A DNA stretch of 64,000 nucleotides from Pseudomonas paraversuta (lineage in GTDB: Bacteria; Pseudomonadota; Gammaproteobacteria; Pseudomonadales; Pseudomonadaceae). Positions 55,340 through 63,917 of this stretch are shown here, one piece after another. The DNA lies in contig NZ_CAJFCL010000005.1 in the NCBI RefSeq assembly GCF_904063065.1, positions 124,001 through 188,000 of the forward strand, given 5' to 3'. Position 1 is the stretch's first letter. Every line of letters starts with the position of its first letter. The notes under the pieces were generated by a model that was given only the letters and a program-made list of their open reading frames with translations, was not told where the DNA came from and ran no database searches. The position numbers were made by a program, and so were the translations under genes.

Positions 55340-55843
55340 TTATTGGTGGGGGGCGAGGATCAATCGCTCATCCTCTTTGAAGAAATGCTCATCGCAGTTA
55401 TTGCCTGTGCCACTGCGATCAACCACCAGGAAGTCATCCCGCTTTTCGATCGTCAGCACCGGATGGTGCCAAACGCCGCGATGGTAATTAATGCCCTGCC
55501 TGCCATTACTGACAAAGGCGCGGACCAAGCCTGATACAGGTTCATCGCCAAGTGGCGCGACCACGATCAGAAAGGGGTTGCCGAGCAGCGGGATGAAAGC
55601 CTGACTGCCCAACGGATGGCGCTCCAGCATGCACACGGTCAGCGGCATGTCCTGCGCATCGGCGCGGAAAATGCTGATGATGGCCTTGTCTTCCGGCTGC
55701 GCGGTTTCGACTTCGGCCAGACGATGAAAGCGCATGGTCGAACCGTTGTTGATCATGAAGTGGTCGCTGCCGTCGGTTTCAATAACGTCACCGAAGGGGG
55801 CGAAGGCTTCTTTGGTCAGCGGTTCAATCTGCAATGTGCGCAT
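55340..55843 (-). CDS. allA: Ureidoglycolate lyase
   Basis: A 167-residue cupin-type enzyme that splits ureidoglycolate to glyoxylate and urea. MRTLQIEPLTKEAFAPFGDV, FISNG-like and NYHRGVWHHPVL segments are diagnostic. ATG 55843 is chosen; the frame upstream runs into the repeat at 55.9 kb. It lies between alc and puuD. Confidence 0.93.
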   Translation of the reverse strand: MRTLQIEPLTKEAFAPFGDVIETDGSDHFMINNGSTMRFHRLAEVETAQPEDKAIISIFRADAQDMPLTVCMLERHPLGSQAFIPLLGNPFLIVVAPLGDEPVSGLVRAFVSNGRQGINYHRGVWHHPVLTIEKRDDFLVVDRSGTGNNCDEHFFKEDERLILAPHQ

Positions 55844-55887
55844 GGTCTGTCTTCTTTTCCGGATTCTGTGGTGTTGGATCTGTTGTT

Positions 55888-55947
55888 GTCGCTGGCAAGC
55901 CGGCTCCCGCATTGGCATATGCCTGTGGGAGCCGGTTGACCGGCGAC
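55888..55947. repeat. REP-type inverted repeat between alc and allA
   Basis: GTCGCTGGCAAGCCGGCTCCC and GGGAGCCGGTTGACCGGCGAC form an imperfect palindrome of the GTGGGAGC type, inside the allantoin operon. Confidence 0.75.
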
Positions 55948-55958
55948 GGGGTTATTCC

Positions 55959-56954
55959 TTATTTAGCGACCTTGCCCAGGATACGCAGGCGGCTTACACC
56001 ACCGTCCGGGAACAGGTTGAGGCGAATGTGAGTGATCGGGCCCAGGGCTTTGATCTGCTCGCTGAAGCTGTGCTCGGCGTGCATTTCCATCTTCTGTGCA
56101 GGCAGCAGTTCACGCCAGAACAGCGATTGGGTTTCGATCTGGCTGTCAGTGCCGCCTTTGACGAACGCACCCTGAATCGAGCAGGTGTCCGGGTAGTTGC
56201 CCTTGAAGTGCAGGGTGTCGACGATGATTTTTTCGATCTCGCCGGCATGCCCCAGCGCCACGATCACCCAGTCGTTACCCGGGGTACGGCGGCGTGCGGT
56301 TTCCCAGCCGTCGCCCATATTGATGCCGCGGCCCGGGTTGAGGATGTTGCTCATGCGGCCGAAGTGTTCGTCGGAGCAGGCCAGGGCACGGCCACCGTTC
56401 AGGGCTGCGGCAAGGTCGACCTGTTCGTTGTCGCCCACTGCCGACCAGTCACGGAACGGCACGCCGTACACGCGAAGACGGGCTACGCCGCCGTCCGGGT
56501 AGATGTTGAAACGCAAGTGGCTGAAGGCCTGGTCATTGCTGATTTCGTGGTAGTGGTGGCTGTTGCCTTGCAGTTCGACCGCGGACAGCACTTCAACCCA
56601 CTGGGTGTTTTCGTTGGGCTCGCCCTGGGCCAGAAAGCAGGCTTCAAGGGAGGCAGACGGCGGGAAGTTGCCGGTGAAGAATGAAGTGTCGATGTCCACG
56701 CCTTTGATCGAGCCGGGTACGCCCAGGCGGATCACCGCGCTGTCATAGCCTTCGAAGCGCTTGCGGCGGGACTCCCAGCCGTCCATCCACTTGCCGTTGT
56801 CATCGAAAACGCCCTCCTTCCATACGGCCGGGGTCGGCTGGAACATGCGGTTGGCGTCAGCGAACCAGTCATCGGTCACCGAGATAATCTTGGTGCCCAG
56901 ACGGGCATCGGCCAGGTTGACGAACTTCTCGAAAGGTACGGCGTAAGCTTTCAT
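55959..56954 (-). CDS. alc: Allantoicase
   Basis: A 331-residue enzyme made of two repeats of the allantoicase domain; [19 protein letters not shown] in the first half and [19 protein letters not shown] in the second correspond. It hydrolyses allantoate to ureidoglycolate and urea. It lies 61 bases after uraD. Confidence 0.95.
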   Translation of the reverse strand: MKAYAVPFEKFVNLADARLGTKIISVTDDWFADANRMFQPTPAVWKEGVFDDNGKWMDGWESRRKRFEGYDSAVIRLGVPGSIKGVDIDTSFFTGNFPPSASLEACFLAQGEPNENTQWVEVLSAVELQGNSHHYHEISNDQAFSHLRFNIYPDGGVARLRVYGVPFRDWSAVGDNEQVDLAAALNGGRALACSDEHFGRMSNILNPGRGINMGDGWETARRRTPGNDWVIVALGHAGEIEKIIVDTLHFKGNYPDTCSIQGAFVKGGTDSQIETQSLFWRELLPAQKMEMHAEHSFSEQIKALGPITHIRLNLFPDGGVSRLRILGKVAK

Positions 56955-57015
56955 TCTTCTGGTCTGCCTTTAAATAAGTGGCTGGAGATGCGTGACCGGC
57001 AGGTGCCGGCTCGGC

Positions 57016-57531
57016 TTAGAGCTGGAGTAATCGGAACAGGGCTATTTTGTTGATTTGCGCCAACGCACATTTGAACTCGACGTCTGCCGGGTTGTGGATG
57101 CGGGTCTCGAACGCGGCGAGGATCTGGTGCCGGTCGCTGCCTTTTACCGCCATGATGAAGGGAAACTTGAACTTGGCTTTATAGGCCTCGTTCAGCTCGG
57201 TGAAGCGCTGAAACTCTTCTTCCGTGCATTGGTGAATACCGGCGCCAGCCTGTTCATGGGTGCTGGCTTCGGTCAGTTGGCCCTGTACGGCAGCTTTGCC
57301 CGCCAGGTCCGGGTGAGCATTGATCAGTGCCAGCTGACTGGCGTGATCGGCGCTCAACAAAATGTCACTCATGCGCTGGTGCAGGGTTTCGATCTGGTCG
57401 ACGCTGCTGTCCAGACCCAGGTCGTAAGCCTTTTCGGCGACCCAGGGCGAGTGTTCGTAAATATCGGCAAAGGCTGCCACGAACGCTTCACGACTCAGGG
57501 TTGAAGGCTTGAGAGTTTTGAAGGTGCTCAT
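57016..57531 (-). CDS. uraD: OHCU decarboxylase
   Basis: A 171-residue helical protein that decarboxylates 2-oxo-4-hydroxy-4-carboxy-5-ureidoimidazoline to S-allantoin. YEHSPWVAEKAY and INAHPDLAGKAA (catalytic His) are hallmarks. The start ATG overlaps the puuE stop by four bases. Confidence 0.94.
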   Translation of the reverse strand: MSTFKTLKPSTLSREAFVAAFADIYEHSPWVAEKAYDLGLDSSVDQIETLHQRMSDILLSADHASQLALINAHPDLAGKAAVQGQLTEASTHEQAGAGIHQCTEEEFQRFTELNEAYKAKFKFPFIMAVKGSDRHQILAAFETRIHNPADVEFKCALAQINKIALFRLLQL

Positions 57532-58457
57532 TGGCCGGTCTCTGCAACAAAAGGGTGGGTGGCGTGCCAGTGCCGGGCGATGTCCACGCGGCGGGTGAAC
57601 CAGACCTGTTCGTGGCCCCTGGCGTATTCAAGGAAGCGCTTGAGGGCGGCGAGACGCGCAGGGCGGCCAATGAGGCGGCAATGCAGGCCGATCGATAGCA
57701 TTTTCGGCGACTCTGCGCCTTCGGCGTACAGCACATCGAAAGCATCCTTGAGGTACTGGAAAAATTGCTCGCCGGTGTTGAAACCCTGCACCTGGGTGAA
57801 GCGCATGTCATTGGTGTCCAGGGTGTAAGGGATCACCAGATGCGGCTTGCCGGTGGGGTTGTTGGGTTCCCAGTAGGGCAGGTCATCGTCGTAGGTGTCA
57901 GAGTCATACAGAAAGCCGCCTTCTTCCATCACCAGCCGCCGGGTATTGGGGCCGGTGCGGCCGGTGTACCAGCCCAGCGGACGCTCGCCACTGATTTCGG
58001 TGAGGATGCGGATGGCTTCGAGCATGTGTTCGCGCTCGAGGGCTTCATCCATGTACTGGTAGTCGATCCAGCGATAACCGTGGCTGCAAATCTCATGACC
58101 GGCGGCAACCATGGCCCGGATTACGTCAGGGTGACGTTGGGCCGCCATGGCCACGGCGAACACCGTGAGCGGGATATCGAATTCGCGAAACAGCTTGAGC
58201 ACGCGCCATACGCCGGCACGGCTGCCGTATTCGTACAGGGACTCCATGCTCATGTTGCGCTCGCCCTGCAGCGGCTGCGCCGAAACCATTTCCGAGAGGA
58301 AGGCTTCTGATTCTTTGTCGCCGTGGAGGATGTTGCGCTCGCCGCCTTCTTCGTAGTTGAGTACGAAAGACAGGGCGATGCGGGCGTTGTCCGGCCAATG
58401 CGGATGCGGAGGGTTGGGACCGTAACCAATCAGGTCGCGTGGGTAGTCAGCGCTCAC
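57528..58457 (-). CDS. puuE: Allantoinase PuuE
   Basis: A 309-residue polysaccharide deacetylase-fold allantoinase that needs no metal cofactor. RDLIGYGPNPPHPHWP, FVLNYEEGGERN and GWYTGRTGPNTRRLV are typical. It opens allantoin to allantoate. First gene of the minus-strand cluster, with a TTGTATACAA operator 65 bases upstream. Confidence 0.95.
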   Translation of the reverse strand: MSADYPRDLIGYGPNPPHPHWPDNARIALSFVLNYEEGGERNILHGDKESEAFLSEMVSAQPLQGERNMSMESLYEYGSRAGVWRVLKLFREFDIPLTVFAVAMAAQRHPDVIRAMVAAGHEICSHGYRWIDYQYMDEALEREHMLEAIRILTEISGERPLGWYTGRTGPNTRRLVMEEGGFLYDSDTYDDDLPYWEPNNPTGKPHLVIPYTLDTNDMRFTQVQGFNTGEQFFQYLKDAFDVLYAEGAESPKMLSIGLHCRLIGRPARLAALKRFLEYARGHEQVWFTRRVDIARHWHATHPFVAETGQ

Positions 58458-58522
58458 TCAATCTTCCTTATTGTTTAGTTAACAGTCGATTGGCCAGACC
58501 TGGCGTCACTGTGATGGTCTGA

Positions 58523-58532
58523 TTGTATACAA
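58523..58532. promoter_or_regulatory. TTGTATACAA operator at puuE
   Basis: A perfect 10-bp palindrome, 65 bases before the puuE start. On the minus strand the TATACA part lies 18 or so bases after TTACAA, so it could be the -10 itself. Confidence 0.65.
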
Positions 58533-58714
58533 CTTTGTAATGCGTTTGTAACCCTGCTTTTGCGCATTTTTACCATGCTTTGTGCGGGAAAGGTACTTGC
58601 AAAAAACTTGCCTGATTGGTCAGCTTATGAATATAAAGTCTTTGGCTGCAGCGGTGTTCAAGGAATACGGGGTCCAGGCCTTATGCGCTGTGGCCTGGGT
58701 TAATTTGCGTTTTT

Positions 58715-58728
58715 AATTGTGTACAATT
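58715..58728. promoter_or_regulatory. TTGTGTACAA operator at uraH
   Basis: AATTGTGTACAATT is a near-perfect 14-base palindrome differing from the other sites by one central base, 101 bases before the uraH ATG. It shares the 372-base gap with the puuE operator. The rest of the gap is AT-rich and holds no gene. Confidence 0.6.
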
Positions 58729-58764
58729 TTTTTAATAAATGTCTTAATCCTGGCTGCGCCGGAT

Positions 58765-58782
58765 CTTTTGACGGGTCAAAAG
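58765..58782 (+). other. Hairpin in the uraH leader
   Basis: CTTTTGA and TCAAAAG form a perfect 7-bp stem with a CGGG loop, flanked by partly complementary CTGGCTGCGCC and GCAGCGCCAG that could extend it. It would lie in the uraH 5' leader, 48 bases before the start codon. Confidence 0.4.
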
Positions 58783-58829
58783 GGTGCAGCGCCAGTTTTA
58801 TTTACCGGTTCGGGGAGGTCGCACACGCA

Positions 58830-59183
58830 ATGGGACGTTTGACTACGCACGTTTTGGATGCCGCACACGGTTGTCCGGGCAGTTCGATCAAGGTCGAGCT
58901 GTATCGGGTGGAAGGTTCGCAGTTGCAACTGGTCGCCACGGCGCAGACCAACAGCGATGGCCGTTGCGACGCACCGTTGCTGGAGGGTGACACTTACCGT
59001 TCAGGGGTTTATCAGTTGCAGTTCAGTGCCGGTGACTACTACCGCGCACGGGGTGTGCAGTTGCCGGAGCCGGCATTTCTGGATGTGGTGGTGCTCAGAT
59101 TCGGCATCAGTGCCGAGCAGGATCACTACCATGTGCCGCTACTGATTTCGCCGTACAGCTATTCGACGTATCGCGGCAGCTAG
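58830..59183 (+). CDS. uraH: 5-Hydroxyisourate hydrolase
   Basis: A 117-residue transthyretin-like protein. MGRLTTHVLDAAHGCPG and the C-terminal YRGS tetrapeptide are diagnostic. It converts 5-hydroxyisourate to OHCU, the step after PuuD. ATG 58830 is chosen, with GGGGAGG 11 bases upstream; the open frame further up is the leader. Confidence 0.94.
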   Translation: MGRLTTHVLDAAHGCPGSSIKVELYRVEGSQLQLVATAQTNSDGRCDAPLLEGDTYRSGVYQLQFSAGDYYRARGVQLPEPAFLDVVVLRFGISAEQDHYHVPLLISPYSYSTYRGS

Positions 59184-59211
59184 GTTTTTCGATCTGCGCA
59201 TGTGGTTATTT

Positions 59212-59238
59212 GCCCGCTCGCACTGCGGGCTTTTTTTT
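59212..59238 (+). terminator. Rho-independent terminator of uraH
   Basis: GCCCGC and GCGGGC form a perfect stem with a seven-base loop, followed by eight T. It is 29 bases after the uraH stop. Confidence 0.9.
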
Positions 59239-59258
59239 GCCCGCAATGTGCGCCAAGC

Positions 59259-59296
59259 CTGTAGGAGCGGGCTGTTAAAAAGCTCGCTCCTACAGG
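59259..59296. repeat. Short REP-type inverted repeat
   Basis: CTGTAGGAGCGGGCT and AGCTCGCTCCTACAG with an eight-base centre. It is a compact REP between convergent uraH and the LysE-type gene. Confidence 0.75.
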
Positions 59297-59310
59297 TGTT
59301 ATTGCCGGCT

Positions 59311-59937
59311 TTAGCGGCTCAGCAAAGACGCGGTGCCCGCCACGCCGAACAGGCCGGCACTGATACGGTTGAACCAGCTCTGGCCCTTGCCGCTGCGCAG
59401 GTAGCCCGCCGCGCCGTGTGCGCCCAGGCCGTAGGCCAGCTTGCAGAGCAGGTCCAGCACGGTCCAGGTGGCAATCATCACCAGTAACTGCGCCAGGAAA
59501 GGCTGATCGGGATCAAGAAACTGCGGCAGAAATGCGGCAAAGAACAGAATGTCTTTCGGATTGCTGGCGCCCAGTACGAACGCGCGTCCAAACAGGGCAC
59601 TGAAGCGCGGTTTTGGTGCGGCGGCCGGTACGTTGACGGCGGTGGCCGGTTGCCGCGATTGCTTCCAGCTTTGCCAGGCGAGGTAGAACAGGTACAGCGC
59701 ACCGACGATCTTGAGCGCGCTGAACAACTGCTCCGAGGCCAGCAGCAGGGCCCCCAGCCCCAGTGCCGAAGCGCTGAGCAGGCAAATCGAGGCAATCACG
59801 CCACCCAGAAAGGCGGGGTACGAGCGGCGCAGGCCGTAGTTCAAACTGTTGCTGATCATCAGTAACGACAACGGCCCCGGGATAAGGATCACCACCAGTG
59901 CCGCGCTGCTGAACAGCAGCCAGGTTTCCAGACTCAT
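59311..59937 (-). CDS. LysE/RhtB family exporter
   Basis: A 208-residue inner-membrane protein with six helices. IPGPLSLLMISNSLNYG near residue 17 is the family motif and NPKDILFFAAFLPQFLDP is the conserved central loop. It probably exports an amino acid or related metabolite; the substrate is unknown. ATG 59937 is chosen with GGGAGAG upstream. Confidence 0.87.
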   Translation of the reverse strand: MSLETWLLFSSAALVVILIPGPLSLLMISNSLNYGLRRSYPAFLGGVIASICLLSASALGLGALLLASEQLFSALKIVGALYLFYLAWQSWKQSRQPATAVNVPAAAPKPRFSALFGRAFVLGASNPKDILFFAAFLPQFLDPDQPFLAQLLVMIATWTVLDLLCKLAYGLGAHGAAGYLRSGKGQSWFNRISAGLFGVAGTASLLSR

Positions 59938-59956
59938 TACGTGCTCTCCCTCTTCT

Positions 59957-59987
59957 AAAAAAGCAAACGCCCCGCACCGGGCGGGGC
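59957..59987 (-). terminator. Rho-independent terminator of the NCS2 permease gene
   Basis: On the minus strand GCCCCGC and GCGGGGC pair around a five-base loop, with a T-rich tail (TTTTTT, 59957-59962) seven bases after the stem. It lies 19 bases after the permease stop. Confidence 0.75.
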
Positions 59988-60005
59988 AGGTCGATATTGC
60001 CCTGT

Positions 60006-61355
60006 TTACAGGTAAATAAACTTGGCAATGAAAATGGCGCAGAGCACCCACAGGCTCACGGATATCTCGCGGTACCTGCCCGTGCCGGCCTTGAGTGCAA
60101 CGTAGCTGATAAAGCCAAGGGCTATACCGTCAGCCACCGAGAAGGTCAGGGGCATCATGATCATGGTCACAATCGCCGGGATGCAATCGGTAGGTTCGCT
60201 CCAGTTGATGTGCTCCATGCCGCCCATCATCAGCATGGCCACGTAGATCAGCGCTCCGGCAGTGGCATAGGCGGGAATCATGCCAGCCAGCGGGGCAAAG
60301 AACATCGCGGCGACAAACAGTACGCCCACGGTCACGGCGGTGAGCCCGGTACGTCCGCCGGCCGCAACGCCTGCGGCACTTTCGACGTAGCTGGTGACGG
60401 GCGGTACACCGACCACTGCCCCAAATACGCTGGACGCACTGTCAGCCTTGAGGGCGCGGGACAGGTTTTCGATCTTGCCATCCGCTTTCACCAGTCCGGC
60501 GCGCTGGGCCACCCCCATCAAGGTGCCGGCGGTGTCGAACATGTGCACAAACAGGAAGGCCAGGACCACGCTGATCATGCTGACGTTGAACACGCCCTTG
60601 AGGTCCATCGCCATCCAGGTCGGTGCCAGGCTGGGCGGGGCGGACATGATGCCGTTGTAGTGCACCAGATCCAGGCCCCAGCCCGCCAGAGTGACGGCGA
60701 TGATGCTGATCAGGATTGCGCCGAACACCCTGTGATAGCTGAGAATCGCGATCATCAGAAAGCACACGGCGGCCAGCAGCGGAGCGGGGTCGCGCAGTGA
60801 GCCGAGCTTGATCAGGGTGGCCGGGCTGTCGACGATTATGCCCGAGGTTTTCAGGCCGATGATTCCCAGAAACAGGCCGACGCCGGCGCCCATGGCGTAG
60901 CGCAGGCTGGCGGGGATGCTGTTGAGCAACCATTCGCGGACCCGTGACAGGGTCAGAATCAAAAACAGCACGCCGGAGATAAACACTGCGCCAAGGGCGG
61001 TTTCCCAGCTATAGCCCATGGTGCCGACCACGGTGTAGGTAAAGAACGCGTTGAGGCCCATGCCTGGCGCCAGGCCTACCGGCCAGTTGGCATAAAGACC
61101 CATCAGCATGCTGCCCAGCGCAGCGGCGATGCAGGTCGCGACAAAGGCTGCGCCATGGTCAATCCCGGCATCGGCCATGATGTTGGGGTTGACGAAGATG
61201 ATGTAGGCCATGGTGATAAAGGTGGTCAACCCGGCAATCAGCTCGGTTTTGACCGTAGTGCCATGCAGCGACAGTTTGAACAGGCGCTCCAGCCAGCCTC
61301 GGGAGGCGGGCGGTGAAAGATCCAGGGCGGGTGCTTCTGACTTTTGGCTGTCCAC
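60006..61355 (-). CDS. NCS2 (AzgA-type) adenine/guanine/hypoxanthine permease
   Basis: A 449-residue transporter with about 12-13 helices. GLTTFITMAYIIFVNPNIM and FISGVLFLILTLSRVREWL are typical of AzgA/PbuG/GhxP-type purine permeases, distinct from the xanthine/urate permease at 52.5 kb. The GTG start has GAGGA eight bases upstream. A TTGTATACAA site lies 103 bases before it, which puts it in the same probable regulon. Confidence 0.9.
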   Translation of the reverse strand: MDSQKSEAPALDLSPPASRGWLERLFKLSLHGTTVKTELIAGLTTFITMAYIIFVNPNIMADAGIDHGAAFVATCIAAALGSMLMGLYANWPVGLAPGMGLNAFFTYTVVGTMGYSWETALGAVFISGVLFLILTLSRVREWLLNSIPASLRYAMGAGVGLFLGIIGLKTSGIIVDSPATLIKLGSLRDPAPLLAAVCFLMIAILSYHRVFGAILISIIAVTLAGWGLDLVHYNGIMSAPPSLAPTWMAMDLKGVFNVSMISVVLAFLFVHMFDTAGTLMGVAQRAGLVKADGKIENLSRALKADSASSVFGAVVGVPPVTSYVESAAGVAAGGRTGLTAVTVGVLFVAAMFFAPLAGMIPAYATAGALIYVAMLMMGGMEHINWSEPTDCIPAIVTMIMMPLTFSVADGIALGFISYVALKAGTGRYREISVSLWVLCAIFIAKFIYL

Positions 61356-61457
61356 GGTGATGTCCTCAGGCTTTTATTTTTGTAAGGGCGCTGTTTGAGG
61401 CGGGCGATGCTTTTCCTGACCTTTGAGTCAGAAATCTGTGTGTGACGAGGATTATGC

Positions 61458-61471
61458 TTTTGTATACAAAA
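61458..61471. promoter_or_regulatory. TTTTGTATACAAAA operator at the purine permease
   Basis: A perfect 14-base palindrome containing the TTGTATACAA core at 61460-61469. It is 103 bases upstream of the permease GTG and could overlap its -10 (TATACA on the minus strand). Confidence 0.65.
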
Positions 61472-61512
61472 AAAGCAAATAATGTTTTTCGGATTGTGAT
61501 CGAAATATAAGC

Positions 61513-61586
61513 TCTGTTGGAGCGAGCTTGCTTGCGAGCTCTGCGTTATTGCATTGAAAAGCTCGCGAGCAAGCTCGCTCCTACAG
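61513..61586. repeat. REP-type inverted repeat with short GATAGGCA repeats
   Basis: CTGTTGGAGCGAGCTTGC and GCAAGCTCGCTCCTACAG flank the element. Three GATAGGCA repeats follow it before the MarR gene stop. Confidence 0.8.
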
Positions 61587-61613
61587 ATAGGCAGATAGGC
61601 AGATAGGCAGCTG

Positions 61614-62054
61614 TCAGGCCTGGCGGCTTTGGCCTAAAGCCTGATTGATCGCCAGCCAGCCATTGACCGCGTCTTCACCCGCCTGGGCAAATACCCGTTG
61701 CAGCAATTTGACTTGCTCGCGGCGCAGGGCTTTTTCGAAACTGACGCCGTCAGCCGTGAGTTCCAGTAGCCGCTTGCGCTTGTCGGTCTCGGGGGCAACG
61801 CTGCGTACCAGGTTCATCTCGATCAACTGGCGTAATGGCGTATTCAATGCCTGCTTGCTGACCCCCAGCAATACCAGCAGTTCCTTGACGCTCACCCCGG
61901 GGTAGTGGGCGATAAAAAAAACGATGCGCTGATGCACCCGACTCAGCCCGCGGCGGGCCAGCATTTCATCGGCTTTGGCGGTAAATGCTTGATAGCCAAA
62001 GAAGAAGGCTTCCATGGCGGCGCGCTGAGTGGTTGGATTTTTAAGGTCAGGCAT
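61614..62054 (-). CDS. MarR family transcriptional regulator
   Basis: A 146-residue winged-helix regulator. VKELLVLLGVSKQALNTPLR is the recognition region and VAPETDKRKRLLELTADG the wing. It is divergent from an aminotransferase gene with a small inverted repeat between them, so it probably controls that gene. Confidence 0.88.
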   Translation of the reverse strand: MPDLKNPTTQRAAMEAFFFGYQAFTAKADEMLARRGLSRVHQRIVFFIAHYPGVSVKELLVLLGVSKQALNTPLRQLIEMNLVRSVAPETDKRKRLLELTADGVSFEKALRREQVKLLQRVFAQAGEDAVNGWLAINQALGQSRQA

Positions 62055-62087
62055 ATTGACGTATCTAGGCTGCGCGGCGTAATTTCG

Positions 62088-62102
62088 GTCAATCAGTTTG
62101 AC
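62088..62102. promoter_or_regulatory. Candidate MarR operator
   Basis: GTCAA and TTGAC are separated by five bases in the gap between the MarR gene and the aminotransferase. The site lies 35 bases before the aminotransferase ATG. Half-sites are short, so the call is tentative. Confidence 0.4.
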
Positions 62103-62136
62103 TTATTTCCAATTACTTCCGCTACCGGTGATCTGT

Positions 62137-63303
62137 ATGGCCTTCTCCGAACGTGTTTCCCGCCTGAAAAGCTCTTTGATTCGCGAAATTCTGGCTGCGG
62201 CCCAACGTCCGGAAGTCATGTCTTTCGCCGGCGGACTACCGGCCGAGGCCATGCTGCCCAAGGTCGACTGGACCGACATGCCGGCCTCGATGGGCCAATA
62301 TGGCATGAGCGAAGGCGAGCCGGCCCTGCGTGAAGTACTGGCCGCAGAAGCCCGCGCCCTGGGGGTTGATTGTGATGCGAGCCAGGTGATGGTTCTCAGC
62401 GGTTCGCAACAGGCCCTCGACCTGGCGGCCAAGCTGTACATCGACAAGGGCACCGAAATCATGCTCGAAGCGCCGACCTACCTGGCGGCGCTGCAAATTT
62501 TTCAATTGTTCGGCGCCGAGTGCCTGAGCTTCCCGTTGCAAGCCGATGGCCCTGATCTGGCGGCGCTGCGGGTGCAGCTGGAGCAACATCGCCCGGCGTT
62601 CATCTACCTGATCCCGACCTTCCAGAACCCGTCTGCCGTGCGTTACAGCGAAACCAAGCGTGACGCGGTAGCGGCATTGCTGGACGAGTTCGGTGTGACC
62701 CTGATCGAAGACGAGCCGTACCGCGAACTGAATTTCGATGGCGGCAGCGCCACGCCGATTGTCAGCCGCCTGAAAAAAGCCAGCTGGATCTACACCGGCA
62801 CCGTGTCCAAAACCCTGTTGCCGGGGCTGCGGGTGGGCTTCCTGATTTCCAGCCCGGACCTGTTCCCGCATCTGTTGCGCCTCAAGCAGTCGGCGGACTT
62901 GCACACCAACCGTGTCGGTCAGTGGCAGGCCTTGCAGTGGATCGGCACCGAGAAAATGAGCAACCACCTGGCTGAGCTGCGGGACTTCTATCGCGTGCGT
63001 CGCGATGGCTTTCAGCTGGCGCTGCAAGAGCATTTCTCGGACCTGGCTGACTGGCATGTGCCGCAGGGCGGGCTGTTCTTCTGGCTGACCCTCAAGCAGC
63101 CGTTTGACACCCGTACCTTGCTCAAGCCGGCGCTGGAGCAAAATGTCGCCTTCATGCCGGGCGAACCGTTCTTTGCCAATCCGGATCAGAATGTCGGCAG
63201 CCTGCGTCTGAACTTCAGCCACATCGACCCTGAGCGCCTGCACGAAGGTCTCAAGCGTCTGGCTAACGTGATTCGTCAAGCACAGGCCGCCCAGGCGGCC
63301 TGA
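62137..63303 (+). CDS. PLP-dependent class I aminotransferase
   Basis: A 388-residue fold-type I aminotransferase. The PLP lysine is Lys225 in GTVSKTLLPGLRVG; NPSAVRYSETKRDAV and EDEPYRELNFDG are cofactor-site regions. It resembles the 2-aminoadipate/aromatic aminotransferase group, without a MocR DNA-binding domain. ATG 62137 (MAFSERVSRL) is chosen. A GST gene follows 11 bases later, probably in the same operon. Confidence 0.9.
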   Translation: MAFSERVSRLKSSLIREILAAAQRPEVMSFAGGLPAEAMLPKVDWTDMPASMGQYGMSEGEPALREVLAAEARALGVDCDASQVMVLSGSQQALDLAAKLYIDKGTEIMLEAPTYLAALQIFQLFGAECLSFPLQADGPDLAALRVQLEQHRPAFIYLIPTFQNPSAVRYSETKRDAVAALLDEFGVTLIEDEPYRELNFDGGSATPIVSRLKKASWIYTGTVSKTLLPGLRVGFLISSPDLFPHLLRLKQSADLHTNRVGQWQALQWIGTEKMSNHLAELRDFYRVRRDGFQLALQEHFSDLADWHVPQGGLFFWLTLKQPFDTRTLLKPALEQNVAFMPGEPFFANPDQNVGSLRLNFSHIDPERLHEGLKRLANVIRQAQAAQAA

Positions 63304-63314
63304 AGGAAGTTGCG

Positions 63315-63917
63315 ATGTTCAAGGTCTATGGCGATTACAACTCGGGCAACTGCTACAAGATCAAGCTGATGTTGCATTTGCTGGGTCTTGAGTATCAGTG
63401 GTTCGCGGTGGACATTCTCAAGGGCGAAACTGAAACCCCGGAATTTCTGGCGAAAAACCCCAACGGCAAAGTGCCGGTGCTGGAGCTGGAAGACGGCACC
63501 TGCCTTTGGGAGTCCAACGCGATTCTCAACTACCTGGCCGACGGCAGCGAGTTCTTGCCCGGTGAGCCCCGGCTGCGTACGCAAGTGTTGCAGTGGCAGT
63601 TTTTCGAGCAATACAGCCATGAGCCTTACATTGCAGTGGCGCGGTTTATCCAGTTGTACCTGGGGTTGCCCGAGGAACGTCTTGAGGAATACCGCAAACT
63701 GCAAAAGCGCGGTTACAAGGCGCTGGACGTGATGGAACAGCAGCTGGCCCGCACTCCGTATCTGGTGGGCGATCACTATTCGATTGCGGACGTGACGCTG
63801 TATGCCTACACCCACGTGGCAGATCAGGGCGGATTTGACCTGAGCGGCTATCCGGGCATTCAAGCCTGGCTACAACGGGTGGCCAGCCATCCGAGGCATG
63901 TGGGGATGCTTGATTGA
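63315..63917 (+). CDS. Glutathione S-transferase family protein
   Basis: A 200-residue GST. The N-terminal thioredoxin-like domain starts MFKVYGDYNSGNCYKIKL, with the cis-Pro/Glu-Ser motif (VPVLELEDGTCLWESNAIL) that binds glutathione. The helical C-terminal domain has GDHYSIADVTLYAY. The ribosome site GAAGGAAG precedes ATG 63315. The last 83 bases of the window after it show no gene. Confidence 0.92.
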   Translation: MFKVYGDYNSGNCYKIKLMLHLLGLEYQWFAVDILKGETETPEFLAKNPNGKVPVLELEDGTCLWESNAILNYLADGSEFLPGEPRLRTQVLQWQFFEQYSHEPYIAVARFIQLYLGLPEERLEEYRKLQKRGYKALDVMEQQLARTPYLVGDHYSIADVTLYAYTHVADQGGFDLSGYPGIQAWLQRVASHPRHVGMLD

